Shown here in pieces: positions 45,236 through 59,615 of a stretch of DNA of 64,000 nt (its first letter is position 1; each line of letters begins with the position of its first letter). The stretch covers positions 14,329,182-14,393,181 of the forward strand of contig OZ026847.1 of assembly GCA_964023205.1 (NCBI GenBank), read 5' to 3'. Position numbers and translations under genes: made by a program. The notes beneath the pieces are model-generated. The model made no database searches. It saw only the letters and a list, made by a program, of their open reading frames with translations, and was not told the origin of the DNA. Origin of the DNA: Lutraria lutraria (lineage: Eukaryota > Mollusca > Bivalvia > Venerida > Mactridae).

Positions 45236-48200
45236 GCCTATGGGAAATTAACATTACGAAAAAAGTGAGCAATGTTTTTTACTTGTTAGTTTTGTAGTTT
45301 TAAGATGAACATGTCCCTGGTTCTGATTTCTCCTTGTTTTAAAAATAAACATCACTGCACAAAACAAATGCATACTTTGAAGGGATTATATTTCAACATA
45401 GATTTAAATTGAAAGTTTACAATGGGCGCATAAAGCGCATAAAAAAGTTATTTTTATTTCAACATAAGTTAAATAACATATTATGGTGTTGATGGAAAGT
45501 GAACACGTAAAAATTGCGTATTCTGTATTCATTCTTATATACATGTACATCTAGGTAAATAAATATGGTCTGATTTATATCTTCAGTAAATATGTGAACA
45601 AGTTTGTGATTTCTTACACGTGACTAGACAAACCCTTTTCCGTAGAACAATGTGCCTTTTAAGCATACAATAAATCCATTCAAGTACTAAGTACACACTT
45701 ATAAATCACAGTTAAACCACAAATAGTAAGTATATGTGTCATGAATATTCTGTTTGATCAAGAAGTTGATTGTTCAAATGGTAACCTATACAACTACATG
45801 TAATGTGATAAAACATTATTTACATAATTATAAAGTACAAAGTACGTATATCTAACACAATGCATGCGAAAGTAAAAATATATCTTAAAGATATCTTGAA
45901 CTTAGACTTAACTGAATTCCAAAGGTTAGGATATTGCTGCAATCTTACAAAGATACATTGCAGTATTTTACTACAACATATGTATGGTTATATTTCCGGG
46001 AAATAATTCACACGTGACCAGGCTGGATGCTTGTAAGTTGAACAGAAGGAGATCAGACTTTCTGATGATGAAGAAAATTTTAGCTGCTCCAGTTTGACAC
46101 AGTGTGTGTCATACAGCTATTAACACCATATTGACTTTACTAATGTCTTCAGGCACTGTTGTTGTAAAACACTTGCCTTTTAGCTTAAATTTCTTTTTGT
46201 ATCTCATGTACACTGTCAGACTTTTTTCTGTTTCTCCAACATATTATGTAAGTATTTTTGCATGCAGAACCGTGTTATAAAAGAAACATAGTCTTAATTC
46301 AAACACGCCTAATACTATCACTATTTATTTGAATGGGGATGTTGAAAGAAACAGATTAGATATTCGAACTGGGAGATCAATATCACGTTTTATAACATTA
46401 CACAATACCATTTGCATGTCTAATTTATGATCACAGAAGATTTATTTGAAGCAATCATTTTTAATCATTTTCAGCCCAAAGGATACATTATGTATTTACA
46501 ATGTTGTTGCAAACAATATTGTGTAAGTATTATTGTATTTGTCAGTAATTAATTGATTACTTGTAATTGTTTGTAATAAAATAAATTTGAAAACTACAGT
46601 TTGTCAAGAACAGTGATGTTATATTAAGTGAAGTTATTTTTATGTTGAAAATCGGATTTCGTTTGTAATTTATCAGTGTGGTACATGCTATACTGCATAA
46701 TACATGAAGACTGGTGCATTATTTCATGGTTCATTACCGTACATTATATACAATGTATCATACAACAACGTTAGAACACAATGAGTTTTAGTTCCTAGAA
46801 CATTTCAGACTGATTGTAATATGATTAATATAATAACCAGACTGAAAAAAAAATCTATTTTAATCACAGAAATGAATAAATTCATGTAAATTAGAAATAC
46901 AATATATTAACGTTATAATATGAAAACACTTATGTATCAATAAAAAACAAAACTGAACATGGATATATAATAATATGCAAATGTATATTTTTTTAAACCA
47001 TATATTTTTCTGTCAAAATGATGTTTTTCACCATGAATTCAAAACGAATGATCGAAATGTTTACATAAAATTGTATTTATTTCAACGTAAACAAGAAAGG
47101 TAAAATTAAACTAATATATATCTCTTGTATATATATAATGTAGATAAATGAAAAGATAATGATTTCTTACACATGATAAAAGATCAATAAAAGGATTCGT
47201 ACTCTTTAATCTAAATACCAAAATAAATGTAGAAACATATGAATTAAGGTCAAACAAATTAACATTTGCACACTGCTTTAACATATTCCAATACAACTTA
47301 GCGTTTTTAGGAGGGAAGCTCCCATAGGTATACATCACTTTTCTACTTAAAATAAAGTGACGCTTTATATATCCACGTTGAAAAATAATACCACATGGGA
47401 AATATTTTGGAAATTCAACCTGTAAAACTAAAAAGTATAATAATTAAGTATTCATCCACATCAAAGTTCCATGCATAATCTGTCAAGGTAACTAGATTTA
47501 CTACATACTAAAAAAAACTAAAAATAGTTTAATTCACAAAAGTAGTGCCAGAATACTATGTTGTAAACAACAGATGGCTGTATACAGATCAAACGCTGAA
47601 GGCACTGTATTTGTTTGGATTTTCAAAATGTGCAGTAGCTAGTAATTTCTCACTGTATCGTACTACCTTTAGTATTAGAAATAGAAATATTTCTTCCAGG
47701 CAAACAGTTAAACGGTGTAGCTTTTCCTTGTTAATTGTGGTTAATTGGCTTAAAGATGTACATTGTGTCAGGACTATGTATACTTCAAATTCTAATTAAA
47801 AAAGATGATAACAAAGGCCATTAAGTTTTTAAGTATGGTTTTATCTAACACCTTTAAACTTCGCTTCTGACAGTACTCTCAGTGCTTTTATTATGCATGG
47901 CGACCATCAGTTTAGAATTCTGTAATTAAAATTATCATGCTCGAATTTGTTTTCACATCTACAAGATTTAAACTGTGCACGAGCATTGGACATATTCATG
48001 CGGTTACCACTATTATCTGTTCTAAAACAATCAGCTTAGAATAAAAATTATTGTCTTTTCATCACGCATTCTTCATCAAAGCAATGTTGTTTATCATTAG
48101 ATTCAGGATATGCAGCAACAGTAGGAAAAGCTCGTTAAAAAGATTTAGTCACATCGTTGATAATGGATATAAACTCAGTGATATAATGTACAGCCATTTA

Positions 48201-48276
48201 TATCTCTCTCGGACTGTGCCAAAATAACTTGGTCACTGAGATTTTTCAAGCATAGATAATCAGAAAATAGTTCTGT
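45236..48276. other. 3' flank of B-box/NHL gene A; includes a segment duplicated near gene B
   Basis: No gene recognised. The segment 47040-47300 resembles 57470-57640: ATGATTTCTTACACATGATA is identical in both, with TATATCTC, GTATTTATT/ATATTTATT and GTCAAACAA/TTCAAACAA around it. The duplication that created the gene pair therefore includes downstream sequence. Confidence 0.5.
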
Positions 48277-51200
48277 TTATTTCAGTTCATACACTTTCAC
48301 AACATCATTGCGATCCATGGTGACAAATATTGTATTCAGTACTGAATCAAAGCACACTGACCGTGGACCTTGTAATCCATCTTCTTTCTTTACAACCACA
48401 CCACGTTTCTTTCCATCCTCACTGAATAGTAGCACATAATCAGACCCACTACCGACTACAAACATGTTCCCTCTACCATCAACGCATGTACCATCTACAT
48501 ATCTTAGGTCAGGATCTGTAACAGTAGACAAATAATTTCCCAACCAATCAAAACACACAAGTCCATTGTAACCACCTCCAGCAAACATCTTGTTTCCTCT
48601 TTCATTGAATGTAACATGCCCACTTTTGTTGTACAGCTTATTTCCAGTTTTATCACATGTAATTGTCTTCAACAAGGTTCCGGTCATATCGTAAACATAG
48701 AGTGAATTACCAGCATCAGTCGCATAAAGTTTATCATCATTGAAAGCAATACCATAACAATTATGAGACATTTTAAGTTGTCTTGTAGGTGACATCTTGT
48801 TATCTATAGTAACAAACTGGATCTTATTGTATTCAAAACATGCAACAGCAACTTCACGTTTACTGATACAACATACACCATGTGGTTTAGAATCTAAAGT
48901 ACAAAAGTCAACAACTGACATCATCTGTAGATCAACACGTTTTAGTTTCTTATTGTTATGATCTGTGACAATAAGTTGGTTATCATGTGTCAGACAACAC
49001 CCAAAGGAATAGCATACTTCATAATCGTCAGATAGTTTTATGCTGATATCTTTACTTCCCTTGATTTTATAAAGATGATCATGTTTCTGTACTACATGTT
49101 TCTGTACTTGACCAATGCCTTGTAAACCTTCCATGTAGCCCATCAATGATTGGTTTGGATTAAATGATATTTGTGTGTCTTTACACTGTTGCAATTGTTT
49201 GTTTTTCTCACCATCTGCAACTTTGATCTTTTCTTGAGCCATTTTTGAACAAACAAAACGCTGAGCTCTGTTTTCTTTTGATTGGTCTAGCTTGACACCA
49301 GTCGTCTGTAAATCTTGACGTATTTTATCAACGTTGCGTTTTTCTTCCAGAATTTCATTTTCTAGTTCCTTGTGTGTAGCTTCTATTTCATTCTTTGATG
49401 ACTCAGCAATTTTTCTCAGCACCGCTTCCAGAGCTCTCTGAAATGTTGTCACTTTATCCAGAATTTCTTTCTTCGCACTGTTTAAAACTTGAAGTTGGGT
49501 ATCTCTTGATTTACTTTCCGTTTCCATGGAAACCATCATATCTTTAAGAAGACTGTGTGTATATTTACAATCAGATATCTTGAATAGGGTGTCAATCATA
49601 TCTGATACTGAGTGAATTTGACTGTCTTGACAAGATCTAAAACATGAAATGCAGATCTGATAAACAATATACTTGTCAATGAGTTTATTTTATCAAATAT
49701 TCCGTATAATGATAGTCTTTAATATATAATTGTATTATTGATTATTTCTAACTTCACTCAGATCAAAATATACATCTTTTATCAAAATAGAAAATCCGTA
49801 TAATGATTCAAATAGTTATCATCATTCGATAAACCTGCAGCTTATTTTGTTACAATTGAAAGCAATTATTAGTAAAATCTACATTTTATTATAATGTCAG
49901 GGACCAATATACACAGAAATTGGAAACAGACGATTACCCCGAGATATACTGTCGTCGGTTTCGTCTCGCATGCACACTGACTTATTACATTAGCGACTTT
50001 ATTTATAGCTTTCAAATAATAAGTGATACTAGAAAACTGACACAATAGCTTGAAGCATGACTGTATAAACTTCAATATTTTATTTTAGTTAAATATTTTC
50101 TAGTTTTGATAGTTGTTGAATAAGAAGTCAATTAAAGTTGACGTATCGATACGTGCGATTTAAATCAAATGTGTTATTCTCTAGTTGGTGACTTTTAAGT
50201 TCGCTTATAGAAATGCACTCAAGTGCGTTTTTATCTAAAACCGATTCGATAATTTTGTAGTTGATGTGTGGACACGTTTTTTGACACACTTTAAAAACCA
50301 TATTTTGTAAAATAAACGTCCAAATGTTTAGTTGAAAGTTGTTGATTTTTGGAAAAACAATGTGTAATTCATTTTTATTTAAAAACAAAACGGCCATCTT
50401 CTAGTTAAGATGCACTCACAGGGTTTTGTCAACTTTTAGAAAGCATGATTATGTTGTAAAACAAAGTGCCAAATATAAATATCAAAACTTAGAAAATTCG
50501 GAGAGAACGCGTAAATCTTTTGACAAGAATCGTGTTGAATGCTTTACATATTTTTGTTGTTCGGAGCGAATGACAATGCAGGTAGTTTTCCGTCGATCAG
50601 GAAATTTAAGCTCTCGTTCTTTTGGTTTTTGAGTAGGAATATTTTTTAAGTTTTTCTGTAGAGATCAATATAAAATCAAGTGACCCCGTGTGACAAATAT
50701 TTTCCCAAGAACCATGATTTGAGCAAACTCGGTAGACATCTACTAGATAATGCTACCCGCTAAATATCAAAGTCTTAGGCTTTGCAGTTTTTGACTAGAA
50801 GATTTTTGCAACATCCATGATTTGATCAATCTTCGTAGAGGTCCAATAGGCAATGATGCAGAAGATATATCTAAGCTCTTGTTCTTCTGGTTTTATGAGA
50901 AGAAGATTTTTGAAATAAAAAAACTATACTAATCTAAATAAATCAAGTGACCCTGAACAGGGGGTCATGATTTGAACAATCTTGCTAGAGGTTCACTAGG
51001 AAATGCTACACACAAAATGTCAAAGATATAGGTCCCATTAATTATTTTTAAAAAATCCTTCTGTTTTCCACGGCAACCAGAGTTCTTTGAACATCTTCGG
51101 TAGAGCTTCATGTAAAGAACAATCCTGTAGATTTGTTAATTGGAGCGGTGGTTTAAGAGAAGGTGTTATTTGAATCAAATTATTGACGACTCAACGACGC

Positions 51201-52366
51201 CAGACGACGGACATAGCCTGACCCTAAATACGACAGAATGGCATACTAAAATTCGACGTGTACTAAAATTGATTACTGAACCACTTTCGGTGATCTTCAT
51301 TTACATAATACCGGGGAATTAACATTACTGGGATAGGCAACTGCCTAATATCCTCCGATTATCAGCGCCGTAGTTTTCCAAGCAATGTTAAAAAGACAAA
51401 ATTCTTATCACCATAAATCAATAAAATTTATGACCCTACATTTTGACTAGGTGACAAGTCTACATACAGACCGTGACTGATAAGTAAAGTATACGAGTGT
51501 GTATTACGACGTCATACAACTCGCTTTCCCAATAAACTTTGATGTAAATAAAAATGTTATGAAAGTGTACAAAACAACAACATACAGTGCTTGAAAGAAA
51601 AGTTATAATAATTTTTAATTAGTCCATCTTCGTTTGATCTCATGATTAAAGGCAATCGGACGGCACTGTTTGCCCGACATTTTATCACTGTGTTTGAACA
51701 AAAATCGAAATTTGTCAGCGTCTTAGGACAGAGGCTAGTAATAATTAGCTTGATTACGCAGCCGTATTAAACACAATGCATATCTAATCGCTACCGTTTC
51801 AATTATGTACATTGATCCCAGATAATAACTTGAATAATACTGCTAGTTCATCAATAGTGCATGTTAAAAACGTGACCAGTCACATCTTTTCTTAAATTAT
51901 GGTAAATATATACATTATCTGTACTGTAACATTATTGCTAGTCATTAAAATAATTCATTTCAGCTTTATCGTTAAGTATGAACTTTGGTCTATATTAATT
52001 TTATATGAAGAAAAACCCTTACTTGTGATCTTTAAGGAAACAAGCGCTACATCCGACAACATCGTGATATTCACAATACATATCTATCACCCTACTTCTA
52101 TGTATACTGCATCTTTCTGTAGGAAATTCTGTTGGCACTGCTTGTTGACTGGTCGCATGGTTTGCTTGACTGACATCTGTAAGATTGTGACCTTTCAAGG
52201 CTTGGAACTTTTTATGTGTGTCCGTACATGACTGACAATAATATCCAGTACATTGTACACAATACTTTACAGCTTCTACTGTCTTGTTGTCTCGCGTACA
52301 CGTCGTGCATACGAAATCAAATGTTTCGTCTAACATTTTAATGTATGAACGTCCTCCAAACGCCAT
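48277..52366 (-). CDS. B-box/coiled-coil/NHL-like protein A, RING-less TRIM-like (2 exons, 567 aa)
   Basis: Exon 1 is 52366-52023 and exon 2 is 49636-48277 (donor GTAAGG, acceptor TTTTAG, phase 2); 1704 nt in all. Residues 20-60 form a B-box1-like zinc site (C20, C23, C36, C39, C44, C47, H60) and 86-117 a B-box2 (C86, H89, C98, H101, C106, C109, H114, C117). About 140-270 is a charged coiled coil rich in Lys/Glu/Gln. From about 305 to the end is a beta-propeller of NHL-like blades (GNMFVVGSGSDYVLLFSEDG is typical). There is no RING finger, so it is unlikely to be an autonomous ubiquitin ligase. Such TRIM-like proteins are numerous in bivalves and usually act in cytoplasmic signalling or innate immunity; the role here is inferred. 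I chose the ATG at 52366 because it aligns with the only start in paralogue B; an in-frame ATG exists 26 codons upstream. The intron (2.4 kb) has a dispersed repeat. Confidence 0.9.
50120..51330. repeat. Mollusc dispersed repeat in the intron of gene A
   Basis: Repeated internal phrases (ATCAAGTGACCC; CATGATTTGAWCAATCT; GTAGAGGT; AATGCTAC) recur two to three times at about 150-bp steps from 50670. The block then runs through TAGAGCTTCATGTAAAGAAC to a GACGACTCAACGACGCCAGA end typical of bivalve repeats. Related to 17517-17830. Absent from the shorter intron of gene B. Confidence 0.55.
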
Positions 52367-54690
52367 TGTTTGATGTGTTCTGGGAGCAATATACACAAGG
52401 ACAGGAAACGGAAGGAATATGCTATCCTCAGTGTTGCCGCGCATTTACACTGACTTCAAGTCAATGTTATACTAGAATACTTGCACAATCGCTTTCATCG
52501 TGTATAAAGGCGTACATATGCTATACAAGATGAAGGGTAAGTAACTTGCTTTATTCTCGTATTGTGGACATAAAAGTTATCTTATAGAAGTTCAATCAAC
52601 TAATGGTCAGATGTAACCTACAGTTAAAAGCGAGATGTTCGGAGAAAATGTGTAATTATTCAAAGACCAATACTATACAAGGACCGTTTAGTGTAGGTCT
52701 CTGCATATGCCTAATATGTATATTATGACGCAAATTTATACAGTTCCATAGATACTAGTACTCTACTATTCACAAGTGACTTAAGCTAATTGTTGCGTAC
52801 TTTGTCCCCTTGTAAACAAAAATATACATGCTTCAAGACTGCTAGTTGTCGATTCGTCTTAAAACAACATAAAAATGAAAACGAAAGATATGAAAAACTC
52901 AAATCAGATTACCATGAAATGCTTCATGTTCAGCGGTAGCACATCGATTTTTTAAAATCTTGACACAGAAGTGTCTTATTTTATTATTTTGTTGCGAGTC
53001 ATATAGCGCATTTTCTAGCATTTAACCATGGAGGGAGAATCCAGGCGTACACTTCGGAAGAAACACCAACCCTTACATTTGACAACTTCCGGATGGGACC
53101 AACAAATGAATCTTCAATAGGATTAAACTTCACAGTGACCATAAAAATCATTTGAAATGTGACAAAATCTTAATTCAGGGACTAAACATGTCACGTATCG
53201 GCCCTGCTTAATGTGGGCACATTGCTACTACCAGATTTAAACCAAAGATATTTTCTACAAATCGAAAGACCTAATAAAGTGTTCTTCAATAAGTGCATTT
53301 AATTTATTCGTGCTACTTTAGTACATTTTTTATATTTAACATTGAAAGACATGAATTTTCAGTCTCCGCGATTGAATTGCAATGTATATAAACACTGAGT
53401 ATAGCCATATAAAGGCATTTATTTTCAAAGATTGTTCAAGTTTCAAGTTGTTGACTGTACCGGATGATCGTTCTGTATGAGTTTGAGTTCGATTGGGCGT
53501 TATACAACAGCGTCAAGTGTTTCTTTCCTTCATTTCAACAACATTTATTATCTGGCGACTTCAATGTTTAAGTGATTTAAAGTTCAAAGCTTAAATAGTT
53601 CCCAATTAATCATCGTTCTGTGTTGATTAGTATCACTCAACTCAACATTGTTGCCTTAGTATAGTCAACAATACATTGATATAAATAATTAAAAGCTACA
53701 TGTATATCTTAAAATTCATTGTCGTTTTATCTCATGTCAAAGAGATATACTTAAATAAATTCATGAATCCTGTTCACATAAAACACATTTTACACAAAAC
53801 TAATGCAGAGTACATGGTATGACTAAAGCATGAATTTATAAGTAAAATTCAAACTCACACATCGTTTGCCAACTAGTTTGCACCTAGTGGTGCAAAGAAC
53901 CGCGCATATATTATTCCTCCTAGTTGGAGTTTGTTCATTAGACGAACTTTTTAAAGGTGTTAAAGCGTGAATAGTTTCTCAACGTTACTGCACTTTCATC
54001 AATTTGCTGTCAGCAACGAATGCGTGTACGAATTTGCAGACCGCCACAGAAAATATATGCCACGTCCTTGATTGGAACTCATGAACCTAAGGATCGTGGA
54101 CTTATGCTCTACCTATTTAGTTAAGCGGATCGACCCTAGTGTTTACCGTGAATGAGCGATGACAATGCCAATTCAATGTTTGTTTTGTTTTATTGATCTA
54201 ATGGTCAACACTTTCTTGATAAGTAGGTCAGTTTTGACGTAAATACGGTTTTCAAAGATTGCGAAAGATCAAATAGCTTGCCTTCACTGGTCTTAGATGT
54301 TTTATTTGTGCCAATAAGTTCATACTTTGTCCTTAAGCTACACTTATGAAAGAAGTGTTATCCGGTCGACAAAAAATGCAATATCTTTTTTTCTATAACT
54401 GTACATTTGAAAGAATACGCTAAGAATCATCCATTGGTACTATTGCTAAACCGGTTCCAACCAATGAAAGCCGGTAAAAAGTGAGTTTAATTACAGATGC
54501 GTGCTTTTTCTGGTTTTGAAATAATCACGAAATCCCAAACACCTAATACTTTTGTTCTTTAGTTTGCTGTAGCGAATATCTGTAGGGCGTGCGTGTGATC
54601 TGATATGTCCATGGTCCATGCCGTTAAATCTGTCATTATTTCAGACAAAAAGCTATGCTGACACGCCACACTGTCGTATTTATATTGATT
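52367..54690. other. Upstream flank of gene A, no feature recognised
   Basis: Presumed promoter side of gene A on the - strand; AT-rich, without a recognisable gene or repeat family. Confidence 0.35.
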
Positions 54691-54744
54691 AACCGATTTT
54701 TAACCCTCCATATTGTACCTATGTTTAGAATCATTTATCTTTAT

Positions 54745-56672
54745 ATAAACCCCTCAAATTACCGCGGTATAACACTGATTAATGTTCTAGCAAAATTATT
54801 CTCTCTCTGTCTAAGAAATAGAGTTAACAAGTGGTGTGAAGGTAATAACGTTTTTAATGAAAGTCAATTTGGCTTTCGTGATAATCATAGTACAGTAGAT
54901 TGTGCTTTTATTCTACATTGTCTTATACAAAAAGTTCTTTCTAATAAATCTAGATTATTTTGTGCATTCATAGATTATGAAAAGGCTTTTGATACAGTTT
55001 TACATGATACACTGTGGGTTAAATTGGTAAATACAGGAATAAGTTGTAAAATGATAAGAATTATTAAAGCAATTTATAACGACGTTAAATCTTGTGTAAG
55101 ACTGTCACCAGATGTACCAATTTCAGATTTTTTCGATGTTACATTGGGCCTTAAACAAGGTGAACCACTTTCACCTTTGCTTTTCATAATTTTTATTAAT
55201 GATATTAAGGATATAATTGATTTTGAAAATCTAACAGATAACGACATAAATTTGCTTTCAATTTACTTACTCCTATTTGCTGATGATATAGCTCTATTCA
55301 CAACAGATCACCATAGTCTTCAGTTGCTTTTAAACAGTGTTTATCGATTCTCCACAAAATGGGGTTTAAAAATAAATGTTAACAAAACTAAGATTTGTAT
55401 TTTCGAAAAACGAAAACAAAGGCATAACTATGTATGGCATATAAATAATGAGAATATTGAAATAGTTGATAATTTTTGTTATTTGGGACTTTGCTTTACG
55501 TACACGGGTAATTTAAAGAATGCAGTATTAAAACTTGAGGAGCAAGCTCTGAAAGCGTATTATAGTCTTCTTTCTGTTTTCAGTAGAATCAATGTTAATA
55601 TTAAAACTAAATTAGCTTTATTTGATTCTCTAGTACTTCCTATTATATTATACGGTTCTGAAATCTGGGGAATATATGATTTTAAAGAAGTAGATCGTAT
55701 CTATCTTAAGTACTGTAAATTAATTTTAGGTGTAAAAAAACAAACTTCGACTTAAGCTGTCTTAGCCGAACTCGGAACATTTCCACCATCCGTAATATGC
55801 AAAGAACGTGCTCTTGGATTCTGGTGCAAAATTATGAGTAAACCTAATTCACTCATAAACAGTACTTTCATGAATCTAGCAAACTCTAATATTAATAAAA
55901 GTTGGTCAAGTAAGCTAAGATCGTATCTAGATGAACTTGGCTATAGTTATATATGGGATAATTTTGATACTGAACACAATTATAAGCGCATTTTTTCTCA
56001 ACGCATTCGAGATCAATATTTGCAAAATTGGCATGAATCTATACAACTCGCACCTAAACTAGAATACTATCGAAAATTTAAAACAGAATATAAATTTGAA
56101 AATTATCTCTGTTATATAAAAAATGATTCTATACGTAAATGTCTCACACGATTCCGTCTTAGTTCACATTCTTTAGAAATTGAACGTGGTCGATATATTG
56201 GTTTAGAAAGAAATAATCGTATTTGTAAATTGTGTTCTCAGGGTTTTGTGGAATCAGAGTACCATTTTCTTATGTGCTGTTCCAAATATATCCATTTGCG
56301 TACTAAATATTTACCTAAACACACAAACTGGTCCAACATACACAAATTTGTAAATCTTATGTCAAGTTTGAATAAACGATTGGTGTATAATACTGCAAAA
56401 TACCTTTTTGAATCTTTTAAAATACGAGAAACCGCTCTGAACATCATATAGTTGCTTCGTCTATGTCTATGTGTAATAAATATATGAAATTTGTTGTATT
56501 TAAATTTACTAGAAATATGTAACTTTGTTGTATATAGCATTTTGTTTATTATTATGTACATGGAAATATTATGTATATGAACGTCTTGGCCATATTCCTT
56601 GTAATTATTATGTAAATGGCCAAAGGCAATATTCTTTTGCCGTTTTGCCAATAAATAAACTGATAAACTGAT
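54745..56672 (+). mobile_element. 5'-truncated non-LTR retrotransposon with reverse transcriptase
   Basis: The insertion begins inside the reverse transcriptase: NPSNYRGITL (RT motif 1) follows directly after sequence resembling the spacer at 43080. RT hallmarks are QFGFRDNHSTVDCAF, AFIDYEKAFDT, GLKQGEPLSPLLF and the catalytic LLFADDIALF (equivalent to YADD). The thumb and C-terminal region contain YGSEIWG and a CKLC...HFLMCC zinc-knuckle-like motif. One in-frame TAA at 55753-55755 interrupts an otherwise continuous frame that resumes and ends with the stop at 56449-56451. After a short 3' UTR come a GGC/GCC hairpin, AATAAATAAA and two CTGATAAA-type repeats. The endonuclease and any ORF1 are missing, so it is dead. 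Clade not assigned. Confidence 0.88.
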
Positions 56673-59615
56673 ATTTTTCCTATTTAGTCTAGCTGGGTCA
56701 TTAGTTTTCGCGATATGGTGTCCCGCTATGACCATCATGTTATCTATATTTCCTTAAACTGAGTCAGTGGTTATACAACTCTGAGTTCCAATCTCATGTT
56801 TCATTGTTAATTTTGCATACGTTGACTATGATTAAACAATGTTGATACTAAGCATACATTATTCCATCAGCATATCGGATCTGAACATATATTTAAACAT
56901 TAAACATCTGTATCTTTTCAGCAAAAATACATGAAGTTAGAAATGAGATTTGAGCTCAGAGACTATAGGCGAGAGTCATTGTACTAAGATCTCAGAAAAA
57001 AACACATATTGTGAATTCTGAAAAATTATTAATAATTTGGCAATGTTTTCCTTGCATGTAATGTAAAATATGGTTATAGTGAATGAATCGGATACTGTGA
57101 TGTACACATAATTTCTCCTTGAAAATTGCCATCCTGCTTTAAGTGTTTGGGTATGGTGAAACATAATTGTAATTATGTGTTCTGGTTCCCAAGAGAGCAC
57201 TATGAATATGTTCTACTACATTTGAGTACTGTACTTATTTTTGCAAATGCTGTGACTGTAATAAAGGGGACGGAGAAAGAAATTATGCCTCTTTTAAAAT
57301 CATTCTTCTGATTTAAAGTGCCATACATGAAAGTGTTGTTGACTTTAAAAGTGATTCAAATTTTCATTCAATGCATTGTTGACTTTTGTGTTATGTTTAT
57401 TTATAACATAATATCTACTGAATATATACATTCATAACATATCTAAGTACGTACTTATAAACATAAAATACAATGATCACACTCAATCGTAATATTTATT
57501 TGCACAAAACAAGGAAGATAAAAATGACCTATATCTCATGTATATCCATTATCATCAATGATTTCTTACACATGATAAAACATTGACTAAATGGATTGAA
57601 GTTCAAACAAGTTTAACCACATTGTATCCAGTAATCTTAGTTACTTGAAATTTGAAAGTATCCTAAATATTCTTCCTAATTCAAAGGAATATTTTTCTAC
57701 AATAATGATAACTTTGGTATCTTAAAATTGTTTCCGCATTTTTTATATCATTCAACTTTCAAATGTTTACATTATATAACTACAAAGAAATGAAATAGAT
57801 ATTTGTATAACATACATATATTCATACATACATGCTTACAATTTTCACACTTTCATGTTAACAATATATAGTTACAGAAATATCTGATACAAACATACAA
57901 TTTTACAGAAATATTATATGCATGCATACAATTTTCACACCTTCATATGTTAACAAAATAATTTATAGTGACAGAGATATCAGATACATACGTACAATTT
58001 TCACACTTTCATATGTTTATTATGCATAATTACAAAAATATAAGCTACACACATATATTTGTTACTTTTTCATCTGTTTACAGTATATAAGTACAAAAAT
58101 ATTAGATACATAACAAACAATTTCCACTCTTTCATGCGTTTACAATATATAATTACAAAAAAGTAAGTTTCATACAGTAATTATTATGTTTATTTACAGT
58201 TACAGATGTAATCTTGATTCTGTTACACAACATATTCAAAACTACCATAATCATAAAAAATGAATAAATACTCTTGGTATGCGTTATGTATTGTTAATTT
58301 GCTATATGAATGAATGTATTAGACAACATGTTATTTATATATACGAGTATATCTTACGTATGCGTCAAATGTGTAACTTCTACTAGGCGTAGTTAAGGGG
58401 GCACTCAGGTCGAAATTAAGTGCCTTGAGTGAAATATTATTTTTGCATGATATTTTTCACCATGAACGTACTGTTGAAGATAACTTTTAATGTTTATGTA
58501 TTCAGGTAAAAATATGATATTTAGCTAAAAGAATAATCACATTGCATGAAATTGACCATCTTCTATAACTGAATATGACATCTAATCAAGAAAGATATAG
58601 AATATAACTTAGAGTTCTCTCCAAAATGTTGATATATAACTGCAATAAAAATTAGAGGTGAAATGGTCTCAGAATGATCGTTACTAAAGGTGTGCAAATT
58701 ATCATTTCTTATTACTATTTCTGCCAGTAGGTGGTTTGTGCCCAATATTATATAGTTAATGGGGAATTGTAACCAATACAGTTTTGAATCCTTTGTAATA
58801 TAAAAAGGAGGTTCGTGTACAAGTTTTCAACAGAAGTTTGTGGTATGTTTAGCTCAGTTGCCCTTTATTTTGTGATTATAATTATGTTAATTTGATTTGG
58901 ATAAGAATTTATCATTATCAATCTACATCTACTTTTAGTGTCGCAAAAAAAGTTTGTTCTGGATGGTTGAATTGGTAAGGATAATATATTTAGAGGCATA
59001 ACAATTATATTTTATATATACCATTATGTTATAAAACATTTGTTCTTACATCATACTCGTTTCTAAAGTTCTCAAATGTCACGAGTTCACCATTCCTATT
59101 CACGAAATCATTCACCAGTATTATACTTTTTTCATAATATTTATTTTATAAAAAAAAACATGCTCCTGCAATTTTAAATAGTTTATTGTTCCATAAGAGG
59201 CTGTGATTGGCAATTTGTTTTATCAATTTGAAATACTATCCTGTAACAACATGACACTTTTGAGAACATTTTGCCAGAATTCATTTGATAGTACGTGGTT
59301 CCGGTTATTTTTGATGTAATCACTTCCGTAACATTTAATATTAGATATAAATGGGAACATTGATGAAATAAAATCAGTAAATTTTGTTTTCTTAGTTATT
59401 ATTCTCTTACTCCAAGTACATTTAAGTGCGGTAAAGATTTTTCTATATCAATCATTCTAAGACCTTCATATTCATAAGATTGGGTTAAACAACTCCTCTT
59501 AATTTTATCTGGGCCTCAACTCCATAAAAAAACTATAGCACACGTTTTGCAGCTTGTTCTCACAATTATTACTCCATGTACATGAACGATTTTGATAAGC
59601 AGTAAATTGTTCAGT
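56673..59615. other. Spacer 3' of gene B, partly paralogous to the 3' side of gene A
   Basis: The first 80 bp resemble 43090-43170 (shared TTTTCGCGATATGGTGTCC), and 57470-57640 resembles 47040-47300. From 57830 to 58160, phrases like CATACAATTTTCACACTTTC and ATATAATTACAAAAATA recur four to five times as a loose tandem array. No gene recognised. Confidence 0.45.
57830..58165. repeat. Loose tandem array, ~60-bp period
   Basis: Four to five diverged copies of ATACAATTTTCACACTTTCA, then TATGTTTACAATATATAATT, then ACAGAAATATCAGATACA. AT-rich and noncoding. Confidence 0.6.

Noticed and set aside
56238..56738. 166-residue - strand frame
   Set aside because: Antisense to the retrotransposon C-terminus, with no domain and no splice context.
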